This document shows positions 8,412-15,213 of a stretch of DNA of 24,022 bases, in pieces. The stretch covers positions 1 through 24,022 of the forward strand of contig CAJKDU010000037.1 of NCBI GenBank assembly GCA_905198745.1. The letters are read 5' to 3'. A program made the position numbers and the translations under genes. The notes under the pieces were generated by a model. It saw only the letters and a program-made list of their open reading frames with translations. It was not told the origin of the DNA and made no database searches. This DNA is from an uncultured Prevotella sp. Its GTDB lineage: Bacteria > Bacteroidota > Bacteroidia > Bacteroidales > Bacteroidaceae. Position 1 is the stretch's first letter; each line of letters begins with the position of its first letter.

Positions 8412-11400
8412 ATGAAAGACCAAAATATAAAGAAAGTATTGCTCCTCGGTTCGGGTGCGCTGAAGATTGGTGAAGCCGGTGAGTTCGACTATTCCGGTTC
8501 GCAGGCTCTCAAGGCACTCCGTGAGGAAGGCATCAAGACGGTGCTCATCAATCCTAATATCGCTACGGTGCAGACTTCCGAAGGTGTGGCAGACCAAATC
8601 TACTTCCTTCCAGTACAGCCCTATTTCGTTGAACGTGTCATCGAGAAAGAACGTCCGGACGGAATCCTCCTCTCGTTCGGTGGGCAGACAGCCCTCAACT
8701 GTGGCGTGGAGCTCTACAAGAGCGGCGTGCTCGAGAAATATAACGTGAAGGTGCTCGGAACACCCGTGCAGGCCATCATGGACACAGAGGACCGTGAACT
8801 CTTTGTGGAAAAGCTTGATGAAATCAATGTGAAGACCATCAAGAGCGAAGCCTGCGAGGACATAGAGTCTGCCCGCAAGGCAGCCGCCGAATTGGGCTAT
8901 CCTGTCATCATCCGTGCAGCCTATGCACTTGGAGGATTGGGCTCAGGTTTTGCCGACAACGAGGAAGAACTCAACAAACTTGCCGAAAAGGCCTTCTCGT
9001 TCTCTCCCCAGGTCTTGGTGGAGAAGAGTTTGAAAGGTTGGAAGGAAATAGAATATGAGGTGGTGCGCGACCGCTATGACAATTGTATCACGGTCTGCAA
9101 CATGGAAAACTTCGACCCGCTGGGCATCCATACGGGCGAGAGTATCGTGATTGCTCCGTCGCAGACCCTCACCAACAGCGAATATCACAAGCTCCGCGCG
9201 CTTTCCATCAAGATTATCCGTCACATAGGTATTGTGGGCGAGTGTAATGTGCAGTATGCCTTCGACCCCAAGAGCGAGGATTATCGTGTCATTGAGGTTA
9301 ACGCCCGTCTGAGCCGTTCTTCTGCTTTGGCTTCCAAGGCCACGGGTTATCCGTTGGCTTTCGTGGCCGCCAAGTTGGGCATGGGCTACGGCTTGTTTGA
9401 GCTGAAGAACTCTGTGACCAAGACAACCAGCGCCTTCTTCGAACCTGCCCTCGACTATGTGGTGTGCAAGATCCCACGTTGGGACTTGAGCAAGTTCCGT
9501 GGTGTCGACAAGGAACTCGGTTCGTCCATGAAGTCAGTGGGCGAGGTGATGGCTATTGGCCGCAACTTTGAGGAAGCTATCCAGAAGGGCCTCCGCATGA
9601 TTGGCCAGGGCATGCATGGATTCGTGGAGAACAAGGAGCTTGAGATAGACGACATCGACGCTGCTTTGCGTGAGCCTACCGACAAGCGTGTGTTTGTCAT
9701 TTCCAAGGCCATGCACAAAGGCTATACAGTGGACGACATACATGAACTGACCAAGATAGACAAGTGGTTCCTTGAAAAACTGAAGCACATCATCGACATT
9801 GATGAGGCTATGAAGCGCTGCAACATCAACACGCTCGACAAGGAATTGCTCCGCACGGCCAAGGTTTATGGATTCACAGACTTCCAGATAGCTCGTGCCG
9901 TTGGACTGGAACAGGAACTCCACAGCATGGCAAAGGCTGGACTCGTGGTGCGCAATCTCCGCAAGAACTACGGCATCGTGCCGGTAGTCAAGCAGATTGA
10001 CACGCTTGCTGCCGAGTATCCTGCACAGACCAATTATCTCTATGTGACCTATGCTGGAGTGAAGAGTGACATCACCTTTGAGAACGATCATCGTTCTATC
10101 ATCGTGCTTGGTTCCGGTGCCTATCGCATCGGCTCGTCCGTAGAGTTCGACTGGTGTGGTGTGCAGGCTCTCAACACCATCCGCAAGGAAGGATGGCGCT
10201 CGGTGATGATCAATTACAATCCGGAGACTGTCAGCACGGACTACGACATGTGCGACCGTCTCTACTTCGATGAGTTGACCTTCGAACGTGTGCTCGACAT
10301 TATAGATCTGGAACAGCCTCACGGTGTTATCGTGTCTACTGGCGGTCAGATTCCTAATAACTTGGCCATGCGTCTCGACGAGCAGCATGTGCCTATCCTT
10401 GGCACGAAGGCTCAGGACATTGACAATGCTGAAGACCGTGCCAAGTTCTCGCAGATGCTGACCAATAACGGAATCAACCAGCCGGAATGGAGTGCGCTTA
10501 CAAGCATGGAAGACATAGACCGGTTCATAGACCGTGTGGGATTCCCTGTCTTGGTACGCCCCAGCTATGTACTTTCGGGTGCTGCCATGAACGTATGCTC
10601 CAACGAAGACGAATTGAAGCGGTTCCTGCAGTTGGCTGCCAATGTGAGCGAAGACCATCCAGTGGTGGTGAGCAAGTTTATAGAGCATGCCAAGGAAATT
10701 GAAATGGATGCCGTGGCCAAGAATGGTGAAGTCATTGCTTACGCCATTTCCGAGCATATTGAGTTCGCCGGCGTGCACTCAGGAGATGCTACTATCCAGT
10801 TCCCGCCTCAGAAACTGTATGTCGAGACTGTGCGCCGCGTGAAGCGCGTAGGTCGACAGATAGCCAAGGAACTCCACATCAATGGTCCTTTCAACATCCA
10901 ATTCATGGCTCGTGACAACGATATCCTGGTCATAGAGTGCAATCTCCGTGCCAGTCGTTCGTTCCCATTCGTGAGCAAGGTTCTCAAGATCAACCTTATC
11001 GAACTTGCCACCCGCGTGATGCTCGGCTTGCCAGTGGAGAAGCCGGAGAAGAATCTCTTCGACTTAGACTATGTAGGCATCAAGGCTAGCCAGTTCTCTT
11101 TCAACCGCCTGCAGAAGGCAGACCCCGTTTTGGGTGTCGACATGAGTTCTACTGGCGAGGTCGGATGTTTGGGCGACGATACAAACACCGCACTCTTGAA
11201 GAGTATGCTCAGTGTGGGCCAGCGCATTCCTGCCAAGACTATTCTGTTGTCAACAGGTAGTGCCAAGCAGAAGGCCGATATGCTCGACGCTGCCCGTATG
11301 CTTGTCAGCCATGGCTATAAGCTTTATGCTACAGCCGGCACCAGCAAGTATCTCACGGAGAATAACATCGAGAACACACGTGTGCTGTGGCCTTCGGAAG

Positions 11401-11645
11401 AAGCGGAAGGCGGAGCCCCCAAGGCATTGGAAATGCTCCACAACCATGAGATAGACATGGTGGTGAACATTCCTAAGGACCTTACAGTCTCCGAACTGTC
11501 GAATGGTTACAAGATTCGTCGTGCAGCCATCGACCTTAATGTGCCGCTGATTACCAATCCTCGATTGGCAAGTGCCTTCATTACCGCTTTCTGCACGGTG
11601 AAAATTGAAGACATTGACATCAAGAGCTGGGAAGAGTACAAGTAA
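8412..11645 (+). CDS. carB: Carbamoyl-phosphate synthase large subunit
   Basis: CarB makes carbamoyl phosphate from bicarbonate, ammonia and two ATP, using ammonia tunnelled from CarA. The 1077 residues match the usual length (E. coli 1073). Two homologous ATP-grasp halves are visible. The first starts at KKVLLLGSGALKIGEAGEFDYSG. The second starts near residue 560 with SIIVLGSGAYRIGSSVEFDW. Each contains the EVNARLSRSS or ECNLRASRSFPF metal/ATP segment. From about 940 the C-terminal MGS-like allosteric domain begins (LSTGSAKQK, LYATAGTSKYL). The ATG at 8412 follows the carA stop by 9 bp. This is the last gene of the operon, ended by the hairpin at 11669-11711. Confidence 0.98.
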   Translation: MKDQNIKKVLLLGSGALKIGEAGEFDYSGSQALKALREEGIKTVLINPNIATVQTSEGVADQIYFLPVQPYFVERVIEKERPDGILLSFGGQTALNCGVELYKSGVLEKYNVKVLGTPVQAIMDTEDRELFVEKLDEINVKTIKSEACEDIESARKAAAELGYPVIIRAAYALGGLGSGFADNEEELNKLAEKAFSFSPQVLVEKSLKGWKEIEYEVVRDRYDNCITVCNMENFDPLGIHTGESIVIAPSQTLTNSEYHKLRALSIKIIRHIGIVGECNVQYAFDPKSEDYRVIEVNARLSRSSALASKATGYPLAFVAAKLGMGYGLFELKNSVTKTTSAFFEPALDYVVCKIPRWDLSKFRGVDKELGSSMKSVGEVMAIGRNFEEAIQKGLRMIGQGMHGFVENKELEIDDIDAALREPTDKRVFVISKAMHKGYTVDDIHELTKIDKWFLEKLKHIIDIDEAMKRCNINTLDKELLRTAKVYGFTDFQIARAVGLEQELHSMAKAGLVVRNLRKNYGIVPVVKQIDTLAAEYPAQTNYLYVTYAGVKSDITFENDHRSIIVLGSGAYRIGSSVEFDWCGVQALNTIRKEGWRSVMINYNPETVSTDYDMCDRLYFDELTFERVLDIIDLEQPHGVIVSTGGQIPNNLAMRLDEQHVPILGTKAQDIDNAEDRAKFSQMLTNNGINQPEWSALTSMEDIDRFIDRVGFPVLVRPSYVLSGAAMNVCSNEDELKRFLQLAANVSEDHPVVVSKFIEHAKEIEMDAVAKNGEVIAYAISEHIEFAGVHSGDATIQFPPQKLYVETVRRVKRVGRQIAKELHINGPFNIQFMARDNDILVIECNLRASRSFPFVSKVLKINLIELATRVMLGLPVEKPEKNLFDLDYVGIKASQFSFNRLQKADPVLGVDMSSTGEVGCLGDDTNTALLKSMLSVGQRIPAKTILLSTGSAKQKADMLDAARMLVSHGYKLYATAGTSKYLTENNIENTRVLWPSEEAEGGAPKALEMLHNHEIDMVVNIPKDLTVSELSNGYKIRRAAIDLNVPLITNPRLASAFITAFCTVKIEDIDIKSWEEYK

Positions 11646-11668
11646 AGCAATAGCATTTCAAGTATAAG

Positions 11669-11711
11669 AAAGAGAATCTGCGTCCTTAGTGGGGATGTGG
11701 ATTCTCTTTTT
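11669..11711 (+). terminator. Rho-independent terminator of the glmS-carB operon
   Basis: AAAGAGAATC at 11669-11678 pairs with GATTCTCTTT at 11700-11709. The stem continues inward with TGCGTCC against GGATGTG (three wobbles) around a 7-nt loop. The descending arm runs into TTTTT at 11707-11711. It begins 24 bp after the carB stop. Confidence 0.92.
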
Positions 11712-11888
11712 CGTTTATCGCCTTTTTTATTTCCTTTCCCACTTATATACATGTTGGTTTCAGCCGAGGAGGGGGAGAGACAAGGCTTATCCGGAATTGT
11801 TAATGACACCTGATGTCGCTCATCATCTGAATGAATGTAAGTATCTTCTGAACCGGATAAGACTCCTGCACAGCCCGGTTGCTGCTTA
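11712..11888. other. Intergenic stretch with a widely spaced 9-bp inverted repeat
   Basis: CTTATCCGG at 11786-11794 and its exact complement CCGGATAAG at 11853-11861 are separated by 58 bp. A short plus-strand open frame crosses the carB terminator (about 11689-11892), but it has no coding character and is rejected. No promoter was recognised. Confidence 0.35.
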
Positions 11889-11998
11889 TTAGTGGCAGAC
11901 TAATGGTGTATTAATGGCAGATTGACGGTGCGTTAGAGGCATGGTAATGGTGTATTAGTGGCAGACTAACGATGGGTTAGAGGCCGACTTCGGCTTTG
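11889..11998 (+). repeat. 22-bp tandem repeat array, five degenerate units
   Basis: Units start at 11889, 11911, 11933, 11955 and 11977, each exactly 22 bp and each beginning TTA. The best preserved form starts TTAGTGGCAGACTAA and continues with YGGTGTA or a variant. The fifth unit keeps only its first half. Two units with the same 22-bp period and the same GGCAGACT core appear inverted at 3248-3282. This array forms the operon-facing end of composite repeat copy B. Confidence 0.85.
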
Positions 11999-12100
11999 TC
12001 TCATAGTCAGGTCACTCATTGTCACGGCCAAGGGCAACGAGTGACCAAACTGAGTAGATGATTGTGGGCATTTCGCTTGAATTTGACTAATAACGAATTG

Positions 12101-12146
12101 GTGATAGATGTGATAGATGTTTAACCATCTATCACTCATCTATCAC
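12101..12146. repeat. Nested TGATAGATG hairpin in repeat copy B
   Basis: GTGATAGATG at 12110-12119 pairs with CATCTATCAC at 12126-12135 around the loop TTTAAC. GTGATAGAT at 12101-12109 pairs with ATCTATCAC at 12138-12146, leaving two bases bulged. The stem has 19 base pairs, and its left and right arms are themselves direct repeats of 9-11 bp. Confidence 0.88.
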
Positions 12147-12249
12147 TCCACCTATCATGCTTACATTCAGACGAATAATGTCGGATATTAAGAAAAGTGA
12201 TAGATAGTGGTGAAAAAACGAAAAACTTTTCCTGCGCGCGTGCGTGCGT

Positions 12250-12451
12250 AAGAAGCCACCATTCTCCAATGCAACAAGAGGACAATACCCAATAAATGCG
12301 TGACTTCAGATCGTTTTATAACAAGTCATACAAAGCCTCCGGTAATCACTCCTCATTTCGGATACACCAGAAATAATCTGATGCTTTTGTTCCTGTTTTA
12401 ACCTGTTATGCCTAAAGTGAAACTTCAATAAGACAAATATACACTTATTTT
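12250..12451. other. Upstream region of the pectin operon
   Basis: This is AT-rich sequence between repeat copy B and the GH43 promoter. No open frame, strong dyad or recognised regulator site was seen. Any activator site for the carbohydrate operon would be expected here. Confidence 0.35.
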
Positions 12452-12483
12452 TTTCGTATAGTCAGAATTTTCCACTAACTTTG
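12452..12483 (+). promoter_or_regulatory. Probable promoter of the GH43-GH2-esterase-GH140 operon
   Basis: TAACTTTG at 12476-12483 matches the Bacteroidetes -7 consensus, 33 bp before the GH43 ATG. At the right distance (19 bp) only a degenerate TTTCG at 12452-12456 is found instead of TTTG. A weak -33 would fit a promoter needing an activator, as is usual for polysaccharide loci, but this is inference. Confidence 0.55.
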
Positions 12484-12516
12484 TCGGAGCAATAACAACA
12501 TATTAATCCTTTACGA

Positions 12517-15174
12517 ATGAAACTTACTTTTCTATCTCTGTGCATGGCTGTGATGCCAGCTTTGGCACAAACAGAACTTCAGGCAGGCGATTTTAACTAT
12601 CATTACAAGGCATACACACAACGTGTGTCGTGCCATGACCCTTCCATTGTCATTGATTCTATCACCAATCCCAAGTCCGTGCAATATTATATCTATGGTT
12701 CACATTTGGGGCGAGGAAAGACTACTACTGCCGACCATTACCAAAAGTGGACGCTCTTTGGTGCCGGAGAGGAAGCAACTGGCGCGACGGGAAGTCTCTT
12801 TGCCGATGCTGACGGGCAACTCGTAAACTATGCCGATGCATACGCCACACACCTTGTGAAGAAGGTGAAAAACTACAAGGGTGAGGAAGTGTCGTTCGGT
12901 AATTTCAATGCTCATGATTGGCAGTTCAAGGATTCTAAGGTAAACGGAAACCAATGGGCACCAGACGTTATATGGAACAAGACAATGAAAAAATGGTGTA
13001 TGTACATGAGTCTCAATGGCGACAAATGGGGCTCAAGTATCGTGTGCTTTGTTTCCGACAACATTGAAGGACCTTGGCAATATCAGGGCCCGGTAGTGTT
13101 CTCTGGATTCCAAGGCACTTACGATCATAATGGATTCACCAAGACAGACGATTGGAAACAGACAGACTTGGCTATAGCTACGGGCGATACGGAACTCCCG
13201 GCACGCTATAAGGTGGGAGGTTCCTGGGGCACCTATTGGCCCAATTGCATTGATCCTTGCGTGTTCTATGATGACGATGACAACCTGTGGATGTCGTATG
13301 GCTCATGGTCGGGCGGCATATTCATGCTTCGTCTGAACAAGGAAAACGGCCTGCGCGACTATACATACACCTTTGGATATGAAGTGAAAGGCCAGCAGGC
13401 TACGCCAGGCTCGGCAAATGCCAACTGTACCAGCGACCCTTACTTCGGCAAGAAAATAGCCGGTGGCTATTATGTGTCGGGCGAGGCCAGTTACATAGAG
13501 AAAATAGGCAAGTATTACTTCCTGTTCATGAGCTATGGTGAGTTGCAGAGCACAGGCGGTTATCAGATGCGGGTGTTCCGTTCCGATTCTCCTACCGGAC
13601 CTTTTGTAGACCCCTGTGGCACCTCTGCCATCTACCAAGATAAGTATGTGTTGAATTATCATAGCCAGAACGGCAATGCCAAAGACTACCGCGGATTGCT
13701 GCTCATGGGCGGTTATCAGTGGCAGACCATGCCGTCGCCCGAGATTGCGCAAGGTCACAATTCCGCCTTTACCGACAAGGAGGGACGTTCGTTCGTGGTT
13801 TACCACACCCGTTTCAACGATGGCGGCGAAGGTCATGAGGTGCGTGTCCACCAACTCTTCCTCAATGACGAAGGCTGGCTGGTGTCCGCTCCCTACGAGT
13901 TTGACGGAGAGACGATAACCAACGAACAGATAGCCAAGCAAGCATCGATAGACAATGATGAAATCCCCGGAACCTACCAACTCATCATCCATCAATACGA
14001 CCAGAACACACCAGGGCGCGCTTATGAGAAACCTGTCAACATTACCCTTGCCGCTGATGGAACAGTGACGGGAAACAAGAAGGGAAGTTGGACTCGCACG
14101 GCCGGCACCGATTTCATCACCTTGACGCTGGCAGGCGTAGACTATCGGGGCGTCCTGGTACGTCAGACCATTGACTACACCGATATACCTGCCATTTGTA
14201 TAGCTGCCGTCTCGTCCTCAAGCGGCAGCACCACATTGGGACAGAACAACTTTACCCGTCAACAGGAAATATGGGCAAGCAAGGCTGAAACCAAGTCGGC
14301 CATTGCCTACACCTATGACAGACAGGAGATTCCTTACTCCGACGGAGCCACTCTTTCCACGCATACCACTCCTCAGACAAAGTCTTATTTGGGAACAACA
14401 GTAACGTGGAAATCGAGTGATGCAAGCATCCTTTCGGATGCAGGTGCCGTCAAGGGCAATGGAACGGTGGCCATGACGCTAACAGTAGCAAAGGAAGACG
14501 AGAGTTTCAAAAAGGTCTATACACTGAAGGTAGATAGGGATGCGACAGATGCCATGCCCGTGTTCTATCCGGAATCACAGCTGAAGACTACAGACCTCGG
14601 CTTTTGGCAGAACTTTTCCAAACGCTATTATCAACTCGCTGCAGGTGGAAAACTGCAATTGAAATTCCGCAACCACAGCAATATGGCGGAGAACTACAAG
14701 AACTGGATTCTCGTGGCGTGCAACAATTATGAGCGTGCCAACAATGGATACAAGGAATACTTGGTGCTGCGCAATGACGCCTATGGTTGGGGAACGGATT
14801 ACGATGCTGCAGGCTTGTCGCATGATTTTGACTGGAGCACATTCAAGCAAGACATGAACGATGCTCTCGTCGAGATGACGGTGGAATACACAACAGACAA
14901 GTCATTGAACATGAAGGCTGTCATAACCACCACTTCCGGCAAGACCTACAACTACTCTTACACGTGCAGCATCTCAGACAAGCCCAACAATGTAAAGCTC
15001 TTCCTCACGGGCGAAGGGTCATATTTCGACAGCGAGAACGTGCCTACGGCCATCAAGGCTGTCCGCCTTGGCGACAAGACGGACAATCAGGTCTATAATA
15101 TCAGGGGACAGCGCACAGACAAATCCCATCAGGGCGTAGTGGTGACACACGGCAAGAAAGTATTGGTAAAGTAA
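12517..15174 (+). CDS. Secreted GH43 arabinanase/arabinofuranosidase with C-terminal modules
   Basis: This 885-residue exported protein has a signal peptide (about 1-17, ending ALA). The catalytic domain is a GH43 five-bladed propeller with base D41 in CHDPSIV, D246 in CIDPCVFYDDD and acid E323 in VSGEASYIEK. GHNSAF and HTRFNDGGEGHEVRVHQLF are typical of the endo-1,5-alpha-L-arabinanase branch. A small beta domain at about 480-565 resembles the arabinanase C-terminal domain. An atrophied Ig-like repeat follows at about 585-675, then a beta-rich region of unknown function (about 675-855). The last 28 residues (VYNIRGQR ... GKKVLVK) resemble a tail common on secreted Prevotella proteins. It probably removes or cuts alpha-linked arabinofuranose in pectin. 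Linkage and endo/exo mode cannot be decided from sequence alone. It is the first gene of the operon, 39 bp before GH2. Confidence 0.88.
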   Translation: MKLTFLSLCMAVMPALAQTELQAGDFNYHYKAYTQRVSCHDPSIVIDSITNPKSVQYYIYGSHLGRGKTTTADHYQKWTLFGAGEEATGATGSLFADADGQLVNYADAYATHLVKKVKNYKGEEVSFGNFNAHDWQFKDSKVNGNQWAPDVIWNKTMKKWCMYMSLNGDKWGSSIVCFVSDNIEGPWQYQGPVVFSGFQGTYDHNGFTKTDDWKQTDLAIATGDTELPARYKVGGSWGTYWPNCIDPCVFYDDDDNLWMSYGSWSGGIFMLRLNKENGLRDYTYTFGYEVKGQQATPGSANANCTSDPYFGKKIAGGYYVSGEASYIEKIGKYYFLFMSYGELQSTGGYQMRVFRSDSPTGPFVDPCGTSAIYQDKYVLNYHSQNGNAKDYRGLLLMGGYQWQTMPSPEIAQGHNSAFTDKEGRSFVVYHTRFNDGGEGHEVRVHQLFLNDEGWLVSAPYEFDGETITNEQIAKQASIDNDEIPGTYQLIIHQYDQNTPGRAYEKPVNITLAADGTVTGNKKGSWTRTAGTDFITLTLAGVDYRGVLVRQTIDYTDIPAICIAAVSSSSGSTTLGQNNFTRQQEIWASKAETKSAIAYTYDRQEIPYSDGATLSTHTTPQTKSYLGTTVTWKSSDASILSDAGAVKGNGTVAMTLTVAKEDESFKKVYTLKVDRDATDAMPVFYPESQLKTTDLGFWQNFSKRYYQLAAGGKLQLKFRNHSNMAENYKNWILVACNNYERANNGYKEYLVLRNDAYGWGTDYDAAGLSHDFDWSTFKQDMNDALVEMTVEYTTDKSLNMKAVITTTSGKTYNYSYTCSISDKPNNVKLFLTGEGSYFDSENVPTAIKAVRLGDKTDNQVYNIRGQRTDKSHQGVVVTHGKKVLVK

Positions 15175-15213
15175 TTGGACTGTTGAAAATTAACATTCAT
15201 GTATCGAGCAACA

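Larger units (their letters stand above)
11889..12249 (+). repeat. Composite intergenic repeat, copy B
   Basis: In plus orientation the parts are the 22-bp array (11889-11998), a diverged middle (11999-12090), a nested TGATAGATG hairpin (12101-12146) and a 49-bp segment (12190-12238). That segment is identical to the reverse complement of 2999-3047. The element ends in alternating CG/TG bases to 12249. From about 12090 to 12238 it aligns with copy A with substitutions but almost no gaps. The two copies flank the glmS-purF-carAB operon as inverted repeats about 9 kb apart, with the array ends facing inward. Confidence 0.85.

Noticed and set aside
9534..10778. 414-residue open frame on the minus strand
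   Set aside because: It is antisense inside carB, whose frame is fully conserved. No motif or promoter supports it.
11689..11892. 67-residue plus-strand open frame after carB
   Set aside because: It starts inside the carB terminator, shows no conserved features and runs into the repeat array.
11889..11998. CRISPR array
   Set aside because: The units are directly adjacent 22-bp tandem repeats with no spacers, and no cas genes are present.
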